Assembly: GCA_018817035.1 (NCBI GenBank) | Contig: JAHIUV010000183.1 | Coordinates: 1-5,631, forward strand | Origin: Candidatus Omnitrophota bacterium | GTDB taxonomy: Bacteria > Omnitrophota > Gorgyraeia > Gorgyraeales > Gorgyraeaceae | Length of the DNA stretch: 5,631 nt | Direction: 5' to 3' | Part shown: positions 1 through 4,775 of the stretch, one piece after another | Layout of the letters: the number at the start of each line of letters is the position of its first letter | Position numbering within the stretch: the stretch's first letter is position 1 | Program-made: the position numbers and the translations under genes | Notes under the pieces: model-generated | The model's database searches: none | What the model saw: only the letters and a program-made list of their open reading frames with translations | What the model was told of the DNA's origin: nothing

Positions 1-2
1 AA

Positions 3-542
3 TCATCTTTCTGTCATATAAAGGAGGTTATCTTCGATACGATACATAAGGGGCACGATTTCTATCTTTGGGTATCTTGTCTTCAGGCGCTTTGCTTCAC
101 TCAAGACAAAATCTATTTCATTACCTATCTCAAACACAGGGGCAAAATCATTAAAATGTTTCTCAGCAGCCTGCCTATCCCATCCGGCCCCCTCAACCAA
201 TCCTTGGATAAATTGCTCCCTGCGGGAGACAAGGTTAACCATCCCGCATTGATTATGCCCGATCAAAACAATATGCCTTACTCCTCCTACGGAGATAGCA
301 TAAGATACCTTAAATTCGCTATAGCGCAGGTTAGCGCCTCCTGTCCGTATGATAAAAGCAAAGTTATCAGGAATGTGAAGATGTTTGCGATTATCCATAC
401 ACATGCCAATGAGCAGTTGGGGGCTGGTGTAAACTTTTCCAGGCTGCCTAAAATTATGGTATTCAAACAGGAGTCCAATAGGAGTATTTCGGTATTTACT
501 TGGGATATCTTTTTTTGACTGTATGGCGATCAAGCGATCCAT
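3..542 (-). CDS. Small beta-class carbonic anhydrase
   Basis: Complete 179-residue protein of the beta-carbonic anhydrase family, zinc enzymes that interconvert CO2 and bicarbonate in the cytoplasm. The signature residues are visible: Cys48, the Asp50/Arg52 dyad in MCMDNR, and His96 and Cys99 in GHNQCGM, so the three protein zinc ligands are Cys-His-Cys and the site looks intact. The RTGGANLR stretch at 66-73 is also typical. It is at the short end for the family, with no signal peptide. The ATG at 540-542 is chosen because the next Met (47) would remove part of the active-site segment. No good Shine-Dalgarno precedes it; a TATGAT box at 555-560 on the minus strand would give a nearly leaderless mRNA, which is only a guess. 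It stands apart from the accessory island and is divergent from the small plus-strand ORF at 664. Substrate and in vivo role cannot be read from sequence. Confidence 0.9.
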   Translation of the reverse strand: MDRLIAIQSKKDIPSKYRNTPIGLLFEYHNFRQPGKVYTSPQLLIGMCMDNRKHLHIPDNFAFIIRTGGANLRYSEFKVSYAISVGGVRHIVLIGHNQCGMVNLVSRREQFIQGLVEGAGWDRQAAEKHFNDFAPVFEIGNEIDFVLSEAKRLKTRYPKIEIVPLMYRIEDNLLYMTER

Positions 543-636
543 AAAATTTATTTTATCATACTTTGTTCCCTTTGAAACTAAAAATAAGCAAACCCGTCAA
601 CAAACTAAAGATATCCCACCTTCTATGCCCTTTCCG

Positions 637-645
637 TGATATAAT
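637..645 (+). promoter_or_regulatory. Extended -10 promoter of the small zinc-finger ORF
   Basis: TGATATAAT is a perfect extended -10 box (TGnTATAAT), with TATAAT at 640-645. No convincing -35 lies 16-18 bp upstream, which an extended -10 can tolerate. It is followed by AAGGAG at 653-658 and the ATG at 664, so promoter, ribosome site and start codon line up on one strand. Confidence 0.6.
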
Positions 646-663
646 ACTAAAAAAGGAGCAACC

Positions 664-822
664 ATGAAAGTAATCGCCTCGATTACAAAAAAGAGGATAT
701 GCAAGTTACTCCACTGTAAGAACATTTTAAGTATTTATAACCGTGGAACCTATTGTTACGTGCACCAAAGAGAAATCGATAATAAAAAGTCTTACCCATT
801 ATCCAGCGTCAAAGCCAATTAA
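664..822 (+). CDS. 52-residue zinc-finger-like protein
   Basis: Short ORF of 52 codons ending in TAA, the only likely plus-strand gene here. An AAGGAG ribosome site sits 5 nt before the ATG and an extended -10 box lies just upstream, so expression signals are good. Residues 13-34 contain Cys13, Cys18, Cys31 and His34 (C-x4-C-x12-C-x2-H) around LSIYNRGTYCYVHQ. This resembles the small zinc-knuckle segment C..CG..LSxYN...C..H seen in some bacterial small regulators, which I recognise only as a pattern; the usual first spacing is C-x2-C, so the motif is slightly off. The basic N-terminus (ITKKRICK) fits nucleic-acid binding. A GGGGACGTCCCC repeat begins 6 nt after the stop, so this may be the N-terminal remnant of a longer protein. 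Function is unknown. Confidence 0.6.
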   Translation: MKVIASITKKRICKLLHCKNILSIYNRGTYCYVHQREIDNKKSYPLSSVKAN

Positions 823-828
823 AACCCT

Positions 829-856
829 GGAATCCTGGGGACGTCCCCTTTATTCC
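829..856. repeat. REP-like palindrome, isolated copy
   Basis: Imperfect palindrome: GGAAT, three bases, GGGGAC, GTCCCC, three bases, ATTCC. The GGGGACGTCCCCTTTATTCC half recurs beside the RAYT gene at 3124-3157, and the core recurs at 2406. It is therefore a solo copy of the repeat family that accompanies the RAYT transposase in this window. Confidence 0.8.
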
Positions 857-871
857 TCTAGCCTATTCAAA

Positions 872-923
872 AGTTCTGAACCGAAGGTTAAAAGGCAAAT
901 TTTGAAACTAGCACTTCAGAACT
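872..923. repeat. 9-bp inverted repeat with 34-nt spacer
   Basis: AGTTCTGAA at 872-880 and TTCAGAACT at 915-923 are exact reverse complements. They lie in the otherwise gene-free stretch between the solo REP and tRNA-like copy A. It could be a weak hairpin or the remains of an inverted-repeat element; nothing else supports a function. Confidence 0.4.
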
Positions 924-931
924 GCACTATA

Positions 932-947
932 AAAGACACAAGTCTTT
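932..947 (-). terminator. Small hairpin beyond copy A
   Basis: Perfect 6-bp stem (AAAGAC/GTCTTT) with a 4-nt loop, followed on the minus strand by TTTATA. It could act as a second weak terminator after ATPase 1. The stem is short and the T-run is only four bases. Confidence 0.35.
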
Positions 948-958
948 CATTTACATAC

Positions 959-994
959 AGAAGCCCCTTCAACATGTTTGCTAAAGAGGCTTCT
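959..994 (-). terminator. Hairpin downstream of tRNA-like copy A
   Basis: AGAAGCC (959-965) pairs exactly with GGCTTCT (988-994), and pairing continues inward with one mismatch. It lies about 10 nt beyond the CCA end of copy A in the direction of ATPase 1 transcription. The base of the hairpin and the following CTGTATG match the hairpin beyond copy B (3270-3297), so it belongs to the repeated unit. The downstream tract is not strongly U-rich, so termination efficiency is uncertain. Confidence 0.5.
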
Positions 995-1003
995 CGTTCT
1001 AAT

Positions 1004-1048
1004 TGGCTCCCCCGCGAGGACTCGAACTAATATCTTACCGGTTAACAG
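1004..1048 (-). repeat. tRNA 3'-half repeat, copy A (Asn-like, GTT loop)
   Basis: The minus strand reads as a 45-nt tRNA 3' half with exactly canonical segment lengths. These are loop CTGTTAA with anticodon GTT, a 5-nt anticodon-stem strand, a 5-nt variable loop, ATTAG, T-loop TTCGAGT, CCTCG, CGGGGGA, G73 and CCA. U1-A72 with G73 and a GTT loop fits tRNA-Asn. There is no 5' half upstream, and ATTAG cannot pair with CCTCG, so it is not a functional tRNA. It begins 23 nt after the ATPase 1 stop codon. The likely origin is an integration scar at a tRNA 3' end. Confidence 0.75.
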
Positions 1049-1071
1049 ATATGTACTCAAATCAAGTTTGA

Positions 1072-2292
1072 TTAAAAAACTACCCAAGGAACAGCATAGA
1101 TATTTGAAGCTACCGGATAAATCTTGTTACCTGTATAAATAATAATACCTTTTGAAACCTCTGGATGAAATTTCATAAGATCACGCATCGCCCTGGTATC
1201 CCCAAAAGTAACCTCTTCGGAAGATTTCACCTCAATCCCCACAGCCTTGCCTGCTGAATAAACAACGAAATCGACCTCTCTGTCTTCAGCCTTAAGTTTC
1301 CAGTAAAATATTTCCGGCATTGTTAATTGCAAAGAAGCCCATGATAAAATCTGCTGTAATATAAAATTTTCCAAATAGCGTCCTTTAAATCTCGGTTTTT
1401 TAAGCTCTGCGGGTGAATTAATGCCCGCGAGGAAACACGCCGAGCCGGAATCAAACCAGAAATACTTCGATTGCCTGTATGCCCTTTCATTTTTGGTAGT
1501 ATACCCTTTTAATTCATATAAAAGGTTTGTATCCTTTAACAAGCTCATATACCTGCTGACATTTGTCCTGGTCTCTCCACAAGTCTTAGAAAGTTCCTCC
1601 TGTACAGATTCCCAGCCTGTTGCCTTAGCTAACGCCGCCATTAAACGTCTAAAATTCTGGGGATGCCTAATTTTGACCAAATCCTGAATATCCCGTTGAA
1701 TATAAGTGTCGACGTAACTGCTTAACCTTTCTAATGCTATTTTATCGTTTTGAGCAAGTATGACTCCGGGTAAAGACCCGCGCCAGATATAGCGCATGAG
1801 ATCGTCATTTAATTTCACAGTTGAGCTTTTGACATTATGATCAGCCCATATCCGGCTAAAAACCCCTTCCGGAGGAAAGTTATTTATTTCTCTATGGCTA
1901 AATCCCGTCAAATGCAAATATTTTGCCCGGCCTGCCAATGTCTCTCTTGGTGCCTGCCGTAATGATATATTCCCGGAACCTGAAAGGATAAACTTCCTGC
2001 GACGGCTGGATTTATCAACAAGATATTTAACCGTGACTAAAAGATCGGGGCACCGTTGGGCCTCATCAATAATAGTAGGCTTATCTTCCCAGAGCAATCC
2101 TTTAGGATCTTCGAAGGCCTGATCCAACGAATCAGGATCATCTAAGGTTATATAGCGCCAATCTTTTAAAAATCCGGTATGCTCCAAAAGTGTGCTTTTG
2201 CCAACCTGCCTTGGCCCCGTCAAGACAACTACAGGGTGCGATTCAAGCACTTCCGCAAGCCTCTTTTCTAACCACCGCGAAATATAACGCAT
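1072..2292 (-). CDS. AAA_14/DUF4143 ATPase 1 with PD-(D/E)XK-like C-terminus
   Basis: COG1373-type protein of 406 residues. Walker A is GPRQVGKST (26-34), Walker B is PTIIDEAQR (72-80) and a sensor-like LSGSGN follows (103-108). A winged-helix-like segment lies near 232-256. The C-terminal DUF4143 part has the restriction-endonuclease fold residues Glu308, Asp341 (REVDFVV), Glu354 and Lys356 (IEVKSS), all present, so both ATPase and nuclease-type centres look intact. I start at the ATG at 2290-2292 because AGGAGG lies 8 nt before it. An upstream in-frame ATG (2317-2319) has no ribosome site and overlaps the -10 box. The family is widespread, mobile and of unsettled function, often suspected of defence or selfish roles. 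Three 22-bp-period direct repeats lie just upstream of the promoter, suggesting a dedicated regulator or autoregulation. tRNA-like copy A follows the stop. Confidence 0.92.
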   Translation of the reverse strand: MRYISRWLEKRLAEVLESHPVVVLTGPRQVGKSTLLEHTGFLKDWRYITLDDPDSLDQAFEDPKGLLWEDKPTIIDEAQRCPDLLVTVKYLVDKSSRRRKFILSGSGNISLRQAPRETLAGRAKYLHLTGFSHREINNFPPEGVFSRIWADHNVKSSTVKLNDDLMRYIWRGSLPGVILAQNDKIALERLSSYVDTYIQRDIQDLVKIRHPQNFRRLMAALAKATGWESVQEELSKTCGETRTNVSRYMSLLKDTNLLYELKGYTTKNERAYRQSKYFWFDSGSACFLAGINSPAELKKPRFKGRYLENFILQQILSWASLQLTMPEIFYWKLKAEDREVDFVVYSAGKAVGIEVKSSEEVTFGDTRAMRDLMKFHPEVSKGIIIYTGNKIYPVASNIYAVPWVVF

Positions 2293-2314
2293 ATTCTTTT
2301 CCTCCTCGCTAATA

Positions 2315-2343
2315 AGCATACCATATATTTATGCACAAATCAA
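2315..2343 (-). promoter_or_regulatory. Promoter of ATPase 1
   Basis: TTGATT (2338-2343) and TATGCT (2315-2320), 17 bp apart on the minus strand, with TGG directly before the -10 making it an extended -10. Predicted transcription start is near 2308, which leaves room for AGGAGG and the ATG at 2292 but excludes the upstream ATG at 2319. The -35 lies inside the first of the tandem direct repeats. Confidence 0.6.
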
Positions 2344-2389
2344 CATCTTTTTATGCACAAATCAACATAAATTTTCGCACAAAAAACAT
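2328..2389. repeat. Three 22-bp-period direct repeats upstream of ATPase 1
   Basis: TTTATGCACAAATCAACAT occurs exactly at 2328-2346 and again at 2350-2368. A degenerate third copy (TTTTCGCACAAA...ACAT) is at 2372-2389. The starts are 22 bp apart, about two helical turns, so binding sites would sit on the same face of the DNA. The first copy overlaps the promoter, so an operator array for ATPase 1 is the best reading. The repeats stop 17 bp before the REP/RAYT unit. Confidence 0.8.
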
Positions 2390-2405
2390 AGAAAATTCTG
2401 ATTCT

Positions 2406-2430
2406 GGGGACGTCCCAAAAGGGGACACCC
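2406..2430 (+). repeat. Left inverted repeat of the REP/RAYT unit
   Basis: 25-bp sequence, GGGGACGTCCC then AAAA then GGGGACACCC, that matches the reverse complement of 3108-3132 with one mismatch. It can fold through GTCCC and GGGAC. It begins 31 bp past the stop side of the RAYT gene, marking this end of the unit. Confidence 0.8.
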
Positions 2431-2436
2431 TGTATA

Positions 2437-3024
2437 TTACTTAATACTAAATTCCTTATCAATAATATCTTCGTACGGCCGCGATGTTGAAACATACTCT
2501 TTGTATCCGCATTGCCTGTCTTTTAGGTTCTTTCCAAAGTTACCATACAGAAAGTCATCAGTTATTATACCATCGTAATCCCCTTGCGTATAATGACTAC
2601 AGCTCGACCATTTATACTCATCCGGGGTTTTAACTATACCGGCCCTTACGGGATTGCGTTCTATGTAGCGTCCGCATTCCAATAAGTATTCATCATTTGA
2701 GATCTTTTTGCTTTTATACCTATTCTGATATAAATAGCCTCTGTAACCATATTTTCTCTTGTAATAAAATCCGTAGGATTGCAATAAACCCTGCATAAAC
2801 TTTGCCAATTCATCTTTAGAGCACAGCTTAAGCAACAGATGTAAATGGGTAGCCATAAGGCAATAATGATAAACGCTTATCTTGAACTTACGCAGGTGCT
2901 TTTTTATGCACTTTAACAACATAGAAAAATCCTCATGATCTTTACATAGCTTTAACCCATTGTTGCCCTTTTGCATAACATGATACACAGAGTCATCGCA
3001 CAGCAACCTTTTAGTCCTAGGCAT
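2437..3024 (-). CDS. REP-associated tyrosine transposase (Y1_Tnp, RAYT)
   Basis: 195-residue Y1 transposase-family protein (COG1943, IS200-related HUH nuclease) of the type that binds and nicks single-stranded REP palindromes. The HUH pair is His60-x-His62 in YCLMATHLHLLL. The candidate catalytic tyrosine is in LLQSYGFYYKRKYG (Tyr84, with Tyr87/88 nearby). Family blocks GYLYQNRYKS (97-106) and YIERNPVRAGIV (120-131) are intact. Length is normal and no frame break is seen, so it may be active. The start ATG (3022-3024) is preceded by a G-rich ribosome site buried in a long hairpin at 3030-3072. The gene is bracketed by near-identical 25-bp inverted repeats at 2406 and 3108, and related palindromes occur at 829 and 3126-3157, which supports a REP/RAYT partnership rather than a classic insertion sequence. 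No passenger gene is inside. Confidence 0.93.
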   Translation of the reverse strand: MPRTKRLLCDDSVYHVMQKGNNGLKLCKDHEDFSMLLKCIKKHLRKFKISVYHYCLMATHLHLLLKLCSKDELAKFMQGLLQSYGFYYKRKYGYRGYLYQNRYKSKKISNDEYLLECGRYIERNPVRAGIVKTPDEYKWSSCSHYTQGDYDGIITDDFLYGNFGKNLKDRQCGYKEYVSTSRPYEDIIDKEFSIK

Positions 3025-3029
3025 AACAA

Positions 3030-3072
3030 AACCCCCTTTCCTGTCCTATTATATTAGACAGTGAAGGGGGTT
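3030..3072 (-). promoter_or_regulatory. RBS-sequestering hairpin with -10 box in its loop (RAYT leader)
   Basis: Arms 3030-3045 and 3057-3072 pair at 14 of 16 positions on the minus-strand RNA, with one 2x2 internal loop and an 11-nt apical loop. The 3' arm contains GGAAAGGGGG, the ribosome site of the RAYT gene 7 nt further on. The loop DNA holds a perfect TATAAT (3048-3053, minus). A transcript begun just past it would lack the 5' arm and expose the ribosome site, whereas read-through RNA would hide it. No good -35 was found. On the plus strand the same hairpin precedes a T-rich tract and could be a terminator. Confidence 0.65.
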
Positions 3073-3107
3073 ATTTTCTTTCAAATATTTTTAATCTTTT
3101 AGCAGTG

Positions 3108-3132
3108 GGGTGCCCCCTTTTGGGACGTCCCC
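3108..3132 (-). repeat. Right inverted repeat of the REP/RAYT unit
   Basis: Reverse complement of the left repeat at 2406-2430, 24 of 25 bases identical. It lies beyond the RAYT leader hairpin and marks the upstream end of the unit. Confidence 0.8.
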
Positions 3133-3157
3133 TTTATTCCGCGTCCCCTTTATTCCG
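3126..3157. repeat. Tandem 16-bp repeat at REP edge
   Basis: CGTCCCCTTTATTCCG is present twice back to back (3126-3141 and 3142-3157), exact copies. The second copy abuts the broken group II intron, so this is the junction between the REP unit and the intron relic. A tail-to-tail repeat of this kind suggests a second REP insertion or slippage at the unit's edge. Confidence 0.85.
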
Positions 3158-3260
3158 ATTCCGTCTCACGACGGACACCCTTGCCGTCCAGCTAACAGTT
3201 CCTCCTATCAGGCCTGTAAGGGACTTACACCCTCAAGTAAGTGCGCCCTGCCGGGCGCAC
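3157..3260 (-). mobile_element. 5' fragment of a group IIC intron
   Basis: From 3260 the minus strand begins GTGCGCCCGGCAGGGCGCA, a group II intron 5' end (GUGYG) folding into the first stem. Blocks follow that I recognise from domain I of the group IIC intron class, such as the Oceanobacillus iheyensis intron: GAGGGTGTAAGTCCC, GGAACTGTTAGC and GCAAGGGTGTCCGTCGTGAG, ending in GACGGAATC. The expected continuation is replaced by the REP repeat, so only about 104 nt remain and there is no reverse transcriptase or catalytic domain V. Group IIC introns insert just past terminator-type hairpins, and a hairpin sits at 3270-3297 immediately upstream. Confidence 0.8.
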
Positions 3261-3269
3261 CATACAGAA

Positions 3270-3297
3270 AGCCCTTTGACTTAATCGCCAAAGGGCT
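3270..3297 (-). terminator. Terminator-like hairpin after copy B
   Basis: Perfect 9-bp stem AGCCCTTTG/CAAAGGGCT with a 10-nt loop. It lies 12 nt beyond the CCA end of tRNA-like copy B in the direction of ATPase 2 transcription, followed by TTCTGT. It is the counterpart of the hairpin at 959-994 and the likely target structure of the group IIC intron. Confidence 0.65.
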
Positions 3298-3309
3298 CAA
3301 CTGTTCAAA

Positions 3310-3354
3310 TGGCTCCCCGAAGAGGACTCGAACTAATGCCTCTCTGGTTACAAC
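3310..3354 (-). repeat. tRNA 3'-half repeat, copy B
   Basis: 45 nt on the minus strand with tRNA 3'-half layout: loop GTTGTAA, CCAGA, GAGGC, ATTAG, TTCGAGT, CCTCT, TCGGGGA, G and CCA. It shares the unpaired ATTAG T-stem strand and the downstream hairpin with copy A, and GTAACCAGAGAGGC with copy C. It starts 8 nt after the ATPase 2 stop codon. No 5' half is present and the T-stem cannot pair, so it is not a working tRNA. Confidence 0.75.
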
Positions 3355-3362
3355 TTAATAAT

Positions 3363-4571
3363 TTAAACCAATTGTGTTAAAAATGTTCGCGCGGGCACTA
3401 TTATAGGCTTTGTGTGCTTAAAACAATCCTTGGGAACATATTCCATATTAAACACGACCTGAAAAGCATGCTTTGCTTTAATCTTTTCCTGAAAATAAAC
3501 TAAACTCTTACTTATGCCTGATTTCGAAGACAATTTAACCTCTACCAGAAACCATGGTTTTTTATCGCGCGATACTAAAAAGTCCACTTCACGTTTTTCT
3601 TTATCTCTTATAAACCATAAAGCATATTGACCCAAGCCGCAATCCGTCCAACAATGAACAGCTTTTAATAAATGAGAAGCTATTAAATTTTCCGCGCGGC
3701 TCCCTTCGTCTTCAACGTTAATCCAATCCCATAAATAAGTCTTTGGTTCTTTAATAAGAGAACGCGGAATATTTTTAGACCACGGTTGAATGGTAAAACA
3801 ATAAAAAAATCCCTGTAGTGTTTTAATCCAGCGACGTATAGTATCGGAGGAAACATTGATTTTATTGGATAGCTTTGAATAATTTGTCAATTGCCCGGCC
3901 TGATATCTCAGGATTTCAGCTAAAAGCTCGATTTGTCCCAGTTCCTGAATCCTGCTTAAATCCCTGATATCTTCACGGATTAATTGTTCCTGCCGTAGAG
4001 TTTTCCAGCGATTCAAAAATCTGGAATCATCTTTTATAAATGGCTCCGGGAAACCTCCGTTTTTAAACAGTCTTTCAAAATCTTGATTCTTGCTTTTAAA
4101 TGGTTCGCTGATTTCCCGTTCTGGCAAATCAATGCGTCTTAACTCTGCCAAAGATAACTGATGCATACGATACGGGAAATATCTCCCCATCAGGCTGTCA
4201 CCGCCTTTTTTATAGACATCCAATCTGGAACTGCCCGTAACAATAATATGCACCTTTCCTTTATATGTATCGTAGAACCCTTTTAGAAAAATTTTCCACT
4301 TGCCGTATTTGTGGATCTCGTCAAAAACAATAATCGGAGTATCTTTGGTAAGCCTGTCTAACCCGGAAAAACCTGCTACGCTGTTAACCCCCTCTAAGAT
4401 AATCTTTCTATGATCCAGATTATCCCAGTTTAAATAAGAAAATTGGCCGGTAAGTTCCTTTGCCATAAGACTAACTGTGGTCTTTCCGGCCTGCCTCGGA
4501 CCAACAAGAAAAATCATCTGTTGATTGCGTTTAAAATGTTCCCTGATTAAAGAAGTATAAACTCGATCCAT
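3363..4571 (-). CDS. AAA_14/DUF4143 ATPase 2 with PD-(D/E)XK-like C-terminus
   Basis: 402-residue COG1373-type protein, only distantly similar to ATPase 1. Walker A is GPRQAGKTT (24-32), Walker B is IIVFDEIHK (80-88) and a sensor-like VTGSSR follows (111-116). A winged-helix segment lies near 230-252 (YSKLSNKINVSSDTIRRWIK). The C-terminal nuclease-fold residues are Glu294, Asp330 (REVDFLV), Glu344 and Lys346 (VEVKLSSK). All centres look intact and the length is normal. The start ATG (4569-4571) is supported by AAGGAG 6 nt upstream. A promoter at 4615-4642 overlaps one of two 16-bp operator-like repeats. tRNA-like copy B follows 8 nt after the stop, and copy C lies upstream beyond the promoter. 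Biological role is unknown; the family is mobile and found beside toxin-antitoxin genes. Confidence 0.93.
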   Translation of the reverse strand: MDRVYTSLIREHFKRNQQMIFLVGPRQAGKTTVSLMAKELTGQFSYLNWDNLDHRKIILEGVNSVAGFSGLDRLTKDTPIIVFDEIHKYGKWKIFLKGFYDTYKGKVHIIVTGSSRLDVYKKGGDSLMGRYFPYRMHQLSLAELRRIDLPEREISEPFKSKNQDFERLFKNGGFPEPFIKDDSRFLNRWKTLRQEQLIREDIRDLSRIQELGQIELLAEILRYQAGQLTNYSKLSNKINVSSDTIRRWIKTLQGFFYCFTIQPWSKNIPRSLIKEPKTYLWDWINVEDEGSRAENLIASHLLKAVHCWTDCGLGQYALWFIRDKEKREVDFLVSRDKKPWFLVEVKLSSKSGISKSLVYFQEKIKAKHAFQVVFNMEYVPKDCFKHTKPIIVPARTFLTQLV

Positions 4572-4614
4572 TTGACTCTCCTTGATATCTCACATACTAT
4601 TATCATCTATGACT

Positions 4615-4642
4615 AGTTTACCATATATCTAAAATTAGTCAA
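4615..4642 (-). promoter_or_regulatory. Promoter of ATPase 2
   Basis: TTGACT (4637-4642) and TAAACT (4615-4620) with a 16-bp spacer on the minus strand, plus TGG just before the -10 (extended form). The predicted leader is about 37 nt to the ATG at 4571. The -35 region overlaps the inner copy of the 16-bp repeat at 4625-4640. Confidence 0.6.
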
Positions 4643-4672
4643 GACTATTTTTATACATATCTAATTTTGGTC
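4625..4672. repeat. Two 16-bp operator-like direct repeats
   Basis: ATATCTAAAATTAGTC (4625-4640) and ATATCTAATTTTGGTC (4657-4672) match at 13 of 16 positions. Their starts are 32 bp apart, about three helical turns. The inner copy contains the palindrome CTAAAATTAG and overlaps the ATPase 2 promoter. Their position parallels the repeat array upstream of ATPase 1, although the sequence is unrelated. Confidence 0.5.
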
Positions 4673-4693
4673 GAATAACTGTTTTTCTTATAC

Positions 4694-4739
4694 TGGCTCC
4701 CCGAGTAGGACTCGAACCACTTGCCTCTCTGGTTACAAA
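4694..4739 (-). repeat. tRNA 3'-half repeat, copy C
   Basis: 46 nt on the minus strand from loop TTTGTAA through CCAGA, GAGGC, AAGTGG, TTCGAGT, CCTAC, TCGGGGA, G and CCA. The last two dozen bases look like an ordinary bacterial tRNA-Asn 3' end, making this the least altered T-arm of the three copies, though it needs a bulge to pair. It starts 36 nt after the antitoxin stop codon. Unlike A and B it has no clear hairpin beyond the CCA, and no 5' tRNA half is upstream. Confidence 0.75.
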
Positions 4740-4775
4740 CATTGAATCAGTGTTTACTTATAATAAATCGCTTAT

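Noticed and set aside
156..518. Plus-strand frame of 120 codons, and frames at 287-478 and 1421-1687
   Set aside because: These lie inside the carbonic anhydrase and ATPase 1 genes in other frames, whose proteins are clearly conserved.
743..1030. 95-codon plus-strand reading frame
   Set aside because: It runs through the zinc-finger ORF, a REP palindrome, hairpins and the tRNA-like repeat, with no ribosome site and no recognisable protein features.
1004..1048. A functional tRNA-Asn gene on the minus strand
   Set aside because: Only the 3' half is present; no D-arm or 5' acceptor strand lies upstream, and the T-stem ATTAG/CCTCG does not pair. The same holds for the copies at 3310 and 4694.
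2293..2319. Upstream ATG at 2319 as the ATPase 1 start
   Set aside because: It overlaps the predicted -10 box and lacks a ribosome site, whereas the ATG at 2292 has AGGAGG at ideal spacing.
2328..2389. CRISPR array
   Set aside because: Repeat units of 19 bp are separated by only 3 bp, the third is degenerate, and there are no spacers or cas genes; a promoter-associated operator array fits better.
3157..3260. Complete, active group II intron
   Set aside because: No reverse transcriptase, domain V or 3' end is found in the window; the sequence stops in domain I at the REP repeat.
3110..3358. 82-codon plus-strand reading frame
   Set aside because: It is an accidental frame across the REP edge, the antisense of the intron relic and the tRNA-like repeat.
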